From contig JAHCHW010000011.1 of the NCBI GenBank assembly GCA_026129525.1, positions 1 through 64,000 on the forward strand: DNA of 64,000 nucleotides, given 5' to 3'. Of this stretch, positions 34,875 through 44,420 are shown in pieces. Position 1 is the first letter of the stretch. Each line of letters starts with the position of its first letter. Below the pieces are notes generated by a model. It made no database searches. It was given only the letters and a program-made list of their open reading frames with translations, and had not been told where the DNA came from. The translations under genes and the position numbers were made by a program. Origin of the DNA: Chitinophagales bacterium (lineage in GTDB: Bacteria; Bacteroidota; Bacteroidia; Chitinophagales; LD1).

Positions 34875-36542
34875 ATGTTTAGAACATGCGATATAACCGG
34901 ATTTAAAGTTGACCTGAACTCAGAGAAGTTCATTCGGCTCAACGCGGTAATGGCTGTGGTTTCCTTATTGCTCGCCATTGTTGCAGCCATCCTCTTGGTA
35001 TTTACGCGGTATCAGCCAGTGCATCTGCTCGATGCCGAATGGTATTACCGCCTTACCACTTTCCACGGGTTGAACGCCCTTATTTTCTGGATTGTGTTTT
35101 TTGAAATTGCTGGTTTGTATTTCGGCTCCACAGTGGTGCTTAATCAAAAATTCTGCTCCCCCTTGCTCGGCTGGGTGTCGTTTGTGCTCATGGTAGCGGG
35201 CTTTTTGTTGGTAGATGTAATGATAATGATGGGCAAAGCCGATGTAATGATGACCTCCTATGTGCCCCTCAAAGCGCATCCGTTGTATTATCTCGGCATC
35301 ATACTTTTTGCGGTGGGGGCCTTGCTCGGAGTCAGTTTGTTTTTTGCCAACGTAGTAAATGCCAAGCGCGAAAAAAATGCAGGTGAAACACTTCCGCTGT
35401 TTACCTACGGATTAGTAGCGGCAGCCATCATTGCGGTAATAACACTTGCTACCGGAGCCATTATTTACATCCCCACTTTCCTGTGGTCGCTCGGTTTAAT
35501 CGAAGCCATGGACCCTGCGGTGTACAAATTAGTGTGGTGGGGCTTGGGGCACTCATCGCAGCAAATCAACGTATCGGCAATGGTCAGCATCTGGTACCTC
35601 ACTACGTTTCTCGCATTGGGAGGAACTTCCATTAACGAGCGTGTTTCGCGCAGCGCCTTTGTACTCTACATTTTGTTTATCTGCCTTGCTTCGGCACACC
35701 ACCTGCTTACCGACCCTGCCACCAGTTCGGCATGGAAAGTATGGAACACTTCCTACGCCATGTATCTTGCGGTGTTGGCTTCCATGATTCACGCTTTTGC
35801 GGTTCCAAGCTCTATGGAATCGGCACAACGCAGATGGGGCTTCAATAAAGGTTTGTTTGAGTGGCTGGCGAAAGCACCCTGGTCGAACCCCGCATTCACT
35901 TCGGTAGTGCTGGCATGTATCGGCTTTGGTTTTATTGGCGGAACTACCGGAGTAATTTTTGGTATGGAGCAAACCAACATTATTGTGCACAACACGCTGG
36001 CAATACCCGGGCACTTTAAAGGAACCGTGGTAATAGGCACCACGCTTACGTTTATGGGAATTACCTACTACCTTATTCCGCTCATTTTCCGCAGAAAAAT
36101 TGTAGCGTTTAAGTTGGCGCAAATACAGCCGTGGTTGTTTTTCTTCGGTATTGCCATACTTGCGGTTTCCATGATTGCACTCGGGCAGTTAGGCGTTCCT
36201 CGCAGACACTGGGATTCATCGTTCAGCGGTGGACCATTTACACACACGTTTAATCCATCGGTTGATTTCTTCTGGACGCTGATGATGTTGGGCGGTTCGC
36301 TTGCATTTATTGCTGCGCTTATTTGGGTATTGCAAGTGGTGGTATCGGTATTCTTCGGGCCAAAAATTACCGGACCGCAGGATATGCAACTGCCTCTGTC
36401 GCCATTAGCGCCTGCCGCCAAAGAACACAAGGGCTACGAAGCTCCGGGAACCTTAGTGCTTACGCTCTTGTTCCTTGCCACGTTTGCGGTGTTGTTCTTT
36501 GTAAACTGGAAATGGCTGGCAGCAACCTGGTGGGTTAAGTAA
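34875..36542 (+). CDS. Heme-copper subunit I, B-family-like, probable nitric oxide reductase (eNOR-type)
   Basis: 555 residues, about 13 helices. Low-spin heme His64 (TTFHGLNALIF), CuB His226 and the pair His275-His276 (ASAHHLLTD), and high-spin heme His380 are present. The oxidase motif HPEVY is replaced by HSSQQ (226-230), so Gln230 stands where the cross-linked Tyr should be. The motif usually reading GHFH is GHFK, so Lys382 stands at a low-spin heme ligand position. Losing the Tyr is typical of NO reductases. With NirK in the same island, reduction of NO to N2O is the best reading; O2 reduction is not excluded. Confidence 0.8.
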   Translation: MFRTCDITGFKVDLNSEKFIRLNAVMAVVSLLLAIVAAILLVFTRYQPVHLLDAEWYYRLTTFHGLNALIFWIVFFEIAGLYFGSTVVLNQKFCSPLLGWVSFVLMVAGFLLVDVMIMMGKADVMMTSYVPLKAHPLYYLGIILFAVGALLGVSLFFANVVNAKREKNAGETLPLFTYGLVAAAIIAVITLATGAIIYIPTFLWSLGLIEAMDPAVYKLVWWGLGHSSQQINVSAMVSIWYLTTFLALGGTSINERVSRSAFVLYILFICLASAHHLLTDPATSSAWKVWNTSYAMYLAVLASMIHAFAVPSSMESAQRRWGFNKGLFEWLAKAPWSNPAFTSVVLACIGFGFIGGTTGVIFGMEQTNIIVHNTLAIPGHFKGTVVIGTTLTFMGITYYLIPLIFRRKIVAFKLAQIQPWLFFFGIAILAVSMIALGQLGVPRRHWDSSFSGGPFTHTFNPSVDFFWTLMMLGGSLAFIAALIWVLQVVVSVFFGPKITGPQDMQLPLSPLAPAAKEHKGYEAPGTLVLTLLFLATFAVLFFVNWKWLAATWWVK

Positions 36543-36562
36543 TTACAGGGTAACAAAATTGC

Positions 36563-37342
36563 ATGGTTATGAAAACTACGTACAGCCCTCGCGGCTTTCC
36601 AATATTGCTTTGCTTGTTTCTATCACTTACATCGTTCGATTTACCCGATGAAGCACGGTTTATTTCGCGCAAAGTGGAAAACATTGTCATACGCGATGCA
36701 AACGGAAACAGTTTGCATCTCTATGACAACCTACGCGGCAAACCGCTTGTGCTGTCGCCTGTTTACACGCGCTGCCCTATGGCGTGTTCGCTCATCAGCA
36801 GCGGATTGAAAAACAGTATTGAAAAACTCGGCACACTCGGCAAAGATTTTTCCATGCTCACTTTCTCTTTCGATTCTACCGATACTGCTGAAGATTTAAA
36901 AGGTTTTGAAAAGCGGTGGAAGATGGATGGCGTAAACTGGAAAACCGTTACGGCAAGCGGTGAAGGAATTGCTGCTTTGCTTAAATCAATAGATTACGAT
37001 GTGGATTACGATGAGCAATCGAAAGAATATGCTCACCCGAATGTGGTAATTGTGGTTACACCCAGCGGAAGAATTTCGCGCTATATCTACGGAGTGGAAC
37101 CCAAGCCCGATGATTTGAAACTCGCCATTATGGAAGCGCAGGTAGAGAAAACCTCGTTCAACAATTTCTTTAAAACGCTGTACGTGCGTTGTTTCTCCTT
37201 CAACCCTGCCACCAAATCGTATCATGTTGACTGGCGATTCATTTTGCAAACCACATCGGGGCTGATGATAATCACCATTGTGGGCATTATCCTTATCCGA
37301 AGTTTGTATGCCAACCGGGAGGAAGAAGGAGCAATGGTATGA
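36563..37342 (+). CDS. SCO1/SenC-type copper chaperone, membrane anchored
   Basis: 259 residues. Signal sequence, then a thioredoxin-like domain with the copper-binding TRCPMACS (Cys-x3-Cys) near residue 72 and a distal His in YAHPNVVIV. A C-terminal membrane helix (SGLMIITIVGIILIRSLYA) is unusual, since SCO proteins normally carry an N-terminal one. It should load the CuA site of the subunit II encoded two genes upstream. Overlaps the next gene by four bases. Confidence 0.88.
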   Translation: MVMKTTYSPRGFPILLCLFLSLTSFDLPDEARFISRKVENIVIRDANGNSLHLYDNLRGKPLVLSPVYTRCPMACSLISSGLKNSIEKLGTLGKDFSMLTFSFDSTDTAEDLKGFEKRWKMDGVNWKTVTASGEGIAALLKSIDYDVDYDEQSKEYAHPNVVIVVTPSGRISRYIYGVEPKPDDLKLAIMEAQVEKTSFNNFFKTLYVRCFSFNPATKSYHVDWRFILQTTSGLMIITIVGIILIRSLYANREEEGAMV

Positions 37343-39258
37343 TGAGCAGCAAAAACAATCACTGGCTTTTTCAGCGCTTCGCAGGTATTTTCAGCAAAGT
37401 TTATTCCTCGCGGCTCAATCCGCTTTACCACTTAGGCGATATAGCCATACTCATGTTCACTATTGCTTGTGTAACGGGCGTGTATCTGTTTTTCTTTTAC
37501 AATGTGGACCCGGCACATGCGTACGATTCGGTAGGAAAAATTTCGGCAAATGTGTTTAACGGAGCCATGCGAAGCATGCACCGCTACAGCAGCGATTTGT
37601 TGGTTGTATTTATTGTGCTGCATTTTTTTCAAACACTTATTACCGGAAAATACAAGCGCATACTGTCGTGGGTAAGCGGCATTATTTCGTTGATGATTGT
37701 GTTGATTATCGGGGTAACGGGGTTCATATTAGTATGGGACGAAAAAGGAAAACTGATTGGCTACCTCACCGCAAAGTTCTTTACCGCACTTCCTATTTTC
37801 GACCCGTCTATTGCCGGCTCTTTCATTTCCAACAATCTCGATTACATAGGCGGATTCTTTAAGGTTTCTCTATTCGGGCACATCTTCTTTTCCATTTTTC
37901 TGGTTATTGTGCTTTGGCTGCATGTAATGCGAATTGCTAAACCCAAAGTGTTTTCTCCTCGCGCCATTTGGATTTACAGCGGCATTGCTTTGTTGTTGGC
38001 ATGTATTGTATTTCCGGTAAAAAGCGACCCTTCGGCACAGGAGCGTTTTATTCCTTACAACACCACGTTCGATTGGTATTACTTTTTTGGCTACTCGCTG
38101 CTGAAAGTTTTTTCGGTGCCTATGAACTGGGCAATCATGTTAGTGTCGGGAACTTTGCTGGCAATAGTGCCTTTCATTTTCCGCGAAAAGAAAAAAGAAC
38201 CCGCCACCATTGATATTGAAAAATGCGATGCCTGTAATCGTTGCTCGGAAGATTGTCCCTACGGGGCTATTGATATGCTGATGCGCGATGGAAAACGCAA
38301 AGCCATTCTCGATTCCGATAAGTGCATCAGTTGCGGCATTTGTTTGGCTTCGTGCAAAGAGCAGGCAATCACCATGCCCGGCTTTCCGGATTTTAATGTA
38401 ATGAATTTGTCGGGCAAGAAGCAACTAAGCGTAGTTGCCTGCTCACAGTTTGCCGAAGTAAAAATGCCCGATGAGGTTACACACGATAAGCAAACTGTTA
38501 CCTGCCTTGGTGATTTGCACATGAAAGAAGTAGAACAAATGCTGAATGAAAAATCGGAAGGTGTATTGTTGCTGGGCTGCGAAGACTGTTACTACCGCAT
38601 GGGCAGAAACCTCGCCATAAAGCGACTCAACAGAGATCGCCCCCCTGCATTATCAAAAAAAGTTTCACTCAATCGTGTACAGTTAATCACCGCTAATCAT
38701 TACTCCGAAAATGCCGTGAAAGATTTTGCTTCCTCTCTTTTATCCGATACAGTTGATGCAGAAAAACAGTCGCTAAAAATTCTGGACTACGTAAAACCGA
38801 ATCATGTATTGGCAACGCTCATCTTCTGTGCTTTCTTTTTAGTAATGCCGCTGTTGAGCAACACCAACATTTCTTTCTTCCACAAAAACGAAAATTTGTT
38901 GGTGTTGAACTTCAAATACATCTCCTCGCCCACCGAGTTTCAGGAAACAACTACCAATCAACAGCGACAAATGCAATCGCTAAAACCGGTGGTAAAACGC
39001 AGAAGTCCCATTAAGGTAGAGGTAACCGGCAGTAACGGGAACAAACTTTTTGAAAAAGAATTTGCCCCGCGCGGCTTGCGGCAGGACATTTCCATTTTTG
39101 TTTACAGCGAAATTGCCACCACCGATTCGGCAGTCAACATACAAATCACCGAAACGGCTTTCCCTGATAAAATTTTTGTGCTTAAGAATGTGGCTTTGAG
39201 CAACAGCGATGGCACCATCATTTCGTTTGCTGACGGACAATTACACTTACTTAAATAG
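37339..39258 (+). CDS. Cytochrome b / 2x[4Fe-4S] ferredoxin / FlpD-like fusion protein
   Basis: 639 residues in four parts. (1) About 30-280: cytochrome b helices with His81, His95, His181 and His195, the spacing of a two-heme b core. (2) About 290-345: ferredoxin with C296-C299-C302-C306 and C329-C332-C335-C339. (3) About 360-450: an MvhD/FlpD-like domain (LLLGCEDCYYRMGRNLAIKRLNR) with Cys368, 389, 414 and 417. (4) A membrane helix near 488-507 and a strand-rich C-terminal domain, probably periplasmic. It may connect quinol or a cytoplasmic donor to the NOR-like complex. Translationally coupled to the SCO gene. Confidence 0.85.
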   Translation: MMSSKNNHWLFQRFAGIFSKVYSSRLNPLYHLGDIAILMFTIACVTGVYLFFFYNVDPAHAYDSVGKISANVFNGAMRSMHRYSSDLLVVFIVLHFFQTLITGKYKRILSWVSGIISLMIVLIIGVTGFILVWDEKGKLIGYLTAKFFTALPIFDPSIAGSFISNNLDYIGGFFKVSLFGHIFFSIFLVIVLWLHVMRIAKPKVFSPRAIWIYSGIALLLACIVFPVKSDPSAQERFIPYNTTFDWYYFFGYSLLKVFSVPMNWAIMLVSGTLLAIVPFIFREKKKEPATIDIEKCDACNRCSEDCPYGAIDMLMRDGKRKAILDSDKCISCGICLASCKEQAITMPGFPDFNVMNLSGKKQLSVVACSQFAEVKMPDEVTHDKQTVTCLGDLHMKEVEQMLNEKSEGVLLLGCEDCYYRMGRNLAIKRLNRDRPPALSKKVSLNRVQLITANHYSENAVKDFASSLLSDTVDAEKQSLKILDYVKPNHVLATLIFCAFFLVMPLLSNTNISFFHKNENLLVLNFKYISSPTEFQETTTNQQRQMQSLKPVVKRRSPIKVEVTGSNGNKLFEKEFAPRGLRQDISIFVYSEIATTDSAVNIQITETAFPDKIFVLKNVALSNSDGTIISFADGQLHLLK

Positions 39259-40653
<1,395 letters not shown>

Positions 40654-40657
40654 AGTG

Positions 40658-41098
40658 ATGGGGCTGAAATACCTGATAGTGCTGCATGTGTTGGGTGCCT
40701 GTGTTTGGGTGGGCGGGCACCTGGTATTGGCGCTGTCGGTATTGCCCAAAGCGCTGAAGAAAAAGAACCCGGATATTGTGCGCGAGTTTGAAGAGCATTA
40801 CGAACGTGTGGGTATTCCCGCACTGCTGTTGCAGGTAATTACCGGGTTGATGATTGCAGTAATTTACATGCCCGTGTCGGAGTGGTTTACCTTTCAAGAC
40901 CGCGCGCATATTCATATCGGGCTAAAACTCATTTTGCTGTTCATTACTTTTCTGTTAGCCGTTCACGCGAGGTTGTTTATTATTCCTAAACTTAGCCGCA
41001 ATAATCTTGCTTCACTGGGCTGGCATATAGTTGCCATTACAACGGTGGCTGTAGCTATGTTGTTTGTTGGCTTAAATTTCCGGTTGGCAATTATTTAA
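40658..41098 (+). CDS. CopD-like small membrane protein
   Basis: About 146 residues with four membrane helices. VLHVLGACVWVGGHLVLALSVLP at the start and AHIHIGLKLILLFITFLLAVHARLF resemble the CopD/copper-resistance D family, with His in helices that might bind copper or heme. A GTG at 40655 is an alternative start. It follows the tpl gene by four bases and precedes queD, so it may serve the copper enzymes of the island. Confidence 0.75.
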   Translation: MGLKYLIVLHVLGACVWVGGHLVLALSVLPKALKKKNPDIVREFEEHYERVGIPALLLQVITGLMIAVIYMPVSEWFTFQDRAHIHIGLKLILLFITFLLAVHARLFIIPKLSRNNLASLGWHIVAITTVAVAMLFVGLNFRLAII

Positions 41099-41109
41099 AA
41101 CTGAACTAC

Positions 41110-41466
41110 ATGGAGATTTACAAAACATTTCGTTTCGAAGCCGCTCACTACCTGCCTCATGTACCCGAAACCCACAAATGCCGGAACATGCACGGGCACT
41201 CTTATAAATTCACTGTATTTGTAGAAGGCGAAGTAAACCCCGACACCGGCTGGGTGGTTGACTTTCACGATTTGAAGTTAGCCGTGGCTTCTATTGTAGA
41301 AGAATTGGACCATCAGGTGCTGAACAACATAAAAGGATTAGAAAACCCCACTGCCGAAAACATTACCATCTGGCTTTGGAACAGGATTAAACCACTCCTG
41401 CCACAACTTTGCAAAATACATCTGAACGAAACGGAAACTTCGGGGTGTGTTTACGATGGGAAATAA
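41110..41466 (+). CDS. queD: 6-carboxy-5,6,7,8-tetrahydropterin synthase
   Basis: 118 residues, 6-pyruvoyl-tetrahydropterin synthase fold. Zinc-binding His in FEAAHYLPH and MHGHSYKF, catalytic Cys in HKCRNMHGH, and VVDFHDLK, LDHQVLN and PTAENITIWLW with the conserved Glu near the end (NETETSGC). It makes the carboxy-tetrahydropterin precursor of queuosine or 7-deazaguanine. It converges on the minus-strand SCO gene with no gap. Confidence 0.9.
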   Translation: MEIYKTFRFEAAHYLPHVPETHKCRNMHGHSYKFTVFVEGEVNPDTGWVVDFHDLKLAVASIVEELDHQVLNNIKGLENPTAENITIWLWNRIKPLLPQLCKIHLNETETSGCVYDGK

Positions 41467-42045
41467 CTACTCATACAACTTCTCAATTGCCCTCAGGGTT
41501 TCATCCGGCTCAATAGCTAAACCCACTTGTTGATGTACAATTACTCCTGAAGGGTCAATAACATGAATAATGTTGGAGTGGTCAATGCCATTTTCCTTGC
41601 TGGCTTTAAAGCGAACATCCAGCACATTGGCAATTTCCATTACATCATCGGCATTGCCGGTAAGCAAAGTCCAGCGGCTTAAATCTAATTTGTGGTCGAG
41701 AGCAAATTTTTTCAGTTTTTCGGGAGTATCCCGCTCAGGGTCCATGGAGATAAGCAGGAAACGCACATCGCTTTTGTGTTTGTTTTTTAATCCGGCATCA
41801 ATACGTTGCAGGTCGGCAGTAATGCGCGGGCAGGCGGAGCGGCAGGCAGTAAATATCATGGCTGCCACATTTATCTTCCCTCCAAAATTTTTTAACTGAA
41901 CGGTTTCTCCTTCCTGAGTTTTCCATTCAGAAGTAAGATTGTAAATGGAGTTTTCCGGCAATACATCCGGCAGTTTAAATTCCTTTTTTGTGTGGCACGA
42001 AGCCACGAACAATAATGTAACACAGGCAAAAAATATCTTGTTCAT
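41467..42045 (-). CDS. SCO1/SenC-type copper chaperone lipoprotein
   Basis: About 192 residues from the ATG at 42045; the open frame upstream to 42198 overlaps nirV and has no leader. Lipoprotein signal MNKIFFACVTLLFVASC, a Cys-x3-Cys in FTACRSACPR and His in GIDHSNIIHVI form the copper site. It lies 11 bases after nirV and probably supplies copper to NirK. It is distinct in sequence from the other SCO protein at 36563. Confidence 0.9.
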   Translation of the reverse strand: MNKIFFACVTLLFVASCHTKKEFKLPDVLPENSIYNLTSEWKTQEGETVQLKNFGGKINVAAMIFTACRSACPRITADLQRIDAGLKNKHKSDVRFLLISMDPERDTPEKLKKFALDHKLDLSRWTLLTGNADDVMEIANVLDVRFKASKENGIDHSNIIHVIDPSGVIVHQQVGLAIEPDETLRAIEKLYE

Positions 42046-42056
42046 AACGGTTTGAG

Positions 42057-42848
42057 TTAAGGTGTATGTACATCTTTCGCACAGCGGAAACCTAAATTTC
42101 CTACGGAGTATTTTGCTTTTAAGCTGGAACGCATGGCATAGCGCATAAAGGCAGCATAGTTCTTCAAATTCTTCGCATTCACCGCACCTGCACCGCAAAA
42201 CAAATCTTTATCCAAACTCGAATCGCTGCGCGACTCGCCCGATGTAAGTGCCGAATTAAAATCCTGCGTCCATTCCCATACCAAGCCGTGCATGTCCCAA
42301 ACTCCGTAGTAATTTTTAAAGGTGCTTCCGATGTTTTTCAAAGCACGGTTGTGCGAAGGTTTAGCATACCAGTCAATAATGCGCTGATAAAATCCCGAAT
42401 CGGCAGAGGCATTGGGTTTGGTTTCGTTAGCCAAAGCGGCAAACTCCCATTCCGCAACAGTAGGTAAACGCTTTCCGTAACATTCGCAGTATGCCTTGGC
42501 AGCATACCAACTCACATTCACTACCGGTGCATGGGCAAGTTTTACAGAATCTTTTCCGAATAACAACGCTCCGTCCCAATGGCGCAGATAAGAAGAGTCG
42601 GCAAAAAGTTGTTTTACTTTTCCTTTTTGCCAACTCTCGTTCTTCTTCACAAATTCCAGAAACTGAAGATTGGTTACCGGATACACATCCAACATAAATG
42701 GTTTTACAATGGTGGCTGCGGTATCCAACGAATAGAGCGGCACATACGTGCCGCCCCTGATGGTTGCCATCATAGCTTGGTCGGAAACTTGTGCGTTTGC
42801 AAAAGTTCCGGCTGCGATAACTGTCAATATAACCAACCAGTTCTTCAT
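42057..42848 (-). CDS. nirV: NirV-like formylglycine-generating-enzyme fold protein
   Basis: 263 residues. Signal peptide MKNWLVILTVIAAGTFANAQ, then an FGE/SUMF1 fold: IRGGTYVPLY, MLDVYPVTNLQFLEFVK, PVVNVSWYAAKAYCECYGKRLPTVAEWEFAAL, GVWDMHGLVWEWTQDF and NLGFRCAKD. This is the NirV protein often found beside nirK. The catalytic pair of FGE cysteines is not clearly present, so sulfatase activation is unlikely; a role in NirK maturation or electron supply is suspected. Confidence 0.85.
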   Translation of the reverse strand: MKNWLVILTVIAAGTFANAQVSDQAMMATIRGGTYVPLYSLDTAATIVKPFMLDVYPVTNLQFLEFVKKNESWQKGKVKQLFADSSYLRHWDGALLFGKDSVKLAHAPVVNVSWYAAKAYCECYGKRLPTVAEWEFAALANETKPNASADSGFYQRIIDWYAKPSHNRALKNIGSTFKNYYGVWDMHGLVWEWTQDFNSALTSGESRSDSSLDKDLFCGAGAVNAKNLKNYAAFMRYAMRSSLKAKYSVGNLGFRCAKDVHTP

Positions 42849-42859
42849 CTGTCGTTCTG

Positions 42860-44332
42860 CTATTTTCTTGCTGCTTTTACCTGTTCGGGTTTTACCTCAC
42901 CGCCTTTGTTGCCAAAGTTATTCAACACATAGGTAATTACATTGGCGGCTGCTTCATCGCTCAGTGTTTGCTTAGGCATTACTCCATCATACTTCTCTCC
43001 GTTTACGGTAATGGTTCCGCTTAAGCCGTTCACCACTGCACTCACTGCGCGTTTATGGTCGGCATTCAGGTAATCGGAACTTGCCAGCGGTGGAAATGCT
43101 TTCGGAATTCCCTTGCCATCTGCCTGGTGGCAAGCCTGGCAGTTGGCCGCGTAAACTGATTTTCCTGCGGCAATTCTTTCTTCCAATGTTTTAGCTACGG
43201 GCTCTGTAGGTTTTTTCGATTCGGGCATTGATTGAATAGCGCCACCTTCGGGTTGATAAACCCGGTCATCTTGCTTACCGCTGTAGATCGCTTTGTTCTC
43301 TTCACCGGTTACGCTCAGTATTCCCAAACTTCCTTTGTTGAATGTTCTGAAAATAGAGTGGTCAACCAAAATAAAATTACCCGGTACATCTAATCGGAAT
43401 TCGGTAATGGCAGAGCCGCCCGCAGGCACTAAGGTAGTTTGCAGTTGATGGTTCACGGTTGTTCCACCTTCTACCCACACGTTATCAAAAATTTCTCCGA
43501 TAACATGGAAACTCGAAACCAAATTCGGACCACCGTTGCCCACATACAAGCGAACCTTATCGCCCACTTTTGCTTTCAGCGCATTATCACCGGTAAGCGC
43601 ACCTACCGAGCCATTAAACACTACATAGTCCGGAATTTCCTTCAATGCCTTCTCCATGTCAAACGGTTGATGTCCCGATTCGCCATACGAACCCTTGGTG
43701 TAGAAGTCGCCCTGCATTACATAAAATTCTTTGTCCACAGGCGGCATACCGGCTTTGGGTTCTATTAAAATTAACCCATACATACCGTTGGCAATGTGCA
43801 TACCCACCGGTGCCGTAGCACAGTGGTACACATACAAGCCCGGGTTGATAGCCGTAAACGAAAACACCGATTCGTGTCCGGGCGCAGTAAACGATGCCGC
43901 AGCGCCACCGCCTTGTCCGGTTACCGCGTGCAGGTCAATATTGTGCGGCAATTTGTTGTCGGGGTGATTCTTTAAATGGAACTCTACAAAATCACCTTCA
44001 CGCACGCGAATGAAACTTCCCGGCACGGTACCTCCATACGTCCAAAAGGTGTAAGTAACTCCATCCGCCATCCGCATTTCCTTTTCAATGATTTCGAGAT
44101 TGACAATCACCTTAGTGGCATTCTTGCGGGTAATGGGCGGTGGAACCATAGGCGGTGAAGTGAGCTTTGCTACTTCTTCACCCACAATTTTTTCCATTGT
44201 TTTAGGGGCGAGGTGGTCCACATCACCTGCATCGCTTTTGCTGCCGGTATTGCACGAATGCAACCCCAGCACACCGGCTATAACTACTGATGCTGCAAGC
44301 AGCCATAACCTGTTTTTTCTGATTGGTTTCAT
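42860..44332 (-). CDS. nirK: Copper nitrite reductase with C-terminal cytochrome c
   Basis: 490 residues. Lipoprotein-like leader (Cys27), two cupredoxin domains, then a cytochrome c domain. Type 1 copper: His130, Cys171, His179 and Met184. Type 2 copper: His135, His170 and His325, with the catalytic Asp133 (HNIDLH) and His276 (SSFHVIGE). The heme motif CQACH is at 398-402. It reduces nitrite to NO in the periplasm, and the fused heme lets it accept electrons directly. It lies 89 bases downstream of the porin gene and is followed by nirV and sco. Confidence 0.96.
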   Translation of the reverse strand: MKPIRKNRLWLLAASVVIAGVLGLHSCNTGSKSDAGDVDHLAPKTMEKIVGEEVAKLTSPPMVPPPITRKNATKVIVNLEIIEKEMRMADGVTYTFWTYGGTVPGSFIRVREGDFVEFHLKNHPDNKLPHNIDLHAVTGQGGGAAASFTAPGHESVFSFTAINPGLYVYHCATAPVGMHIANGMYGLILIEPKAGMPPVDKEFYVMQGDFYTKGSYGESGHQPFDMEKALKEIPDYVVFNGSVGALTGDNALKAKVGDKVRLYVGNGGPNLVSSFHVIGEIFDNVWVEGGTTVNHQLQTTLVPAGGSAITEFRLDVPGNFILVDHSIFRTFNKGSLGILSVTGEENKAIYSGKQDDRVYQPEGGAIQSMPESKKPTEPVAKTLEERIAAGKSVYAANCQACHQADGKGIPKAFPPLASSDYLNADHKRAVSAVVNGLSGTITVNGEKYDGVMPKQTLSDEAAANVITYVLNNFGNKGGEVKPEQVKAARK

Positions 44333-44420
44333 ATTGTAATTGTTTATTGGTTAAAAAATTAGTTGCTTTTATCTTTTTGCCTGTATGTGGTTTCTGAATT
44401 CATCTCTGCTTTTCATCTTG

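Noticed and set aside
34875-36542. Ordinary ba3- or cbb3-type oxygen reductase
   Set aside because: The active-site Tyr is replaced by Gln at HxxxQ and a heme ligand by Lys; the neighbouring nirK cluster favours NO reduction, though O2 reduction is not fully excluded.
41467-42198. Longer SCO protein starting at 42198
   Set aside because: The extra 51 residues are Cys/Arg-rich, lack a signal peptide and overlap the end of nirV; the ATG at 42045 begins a lipoprotein leader.
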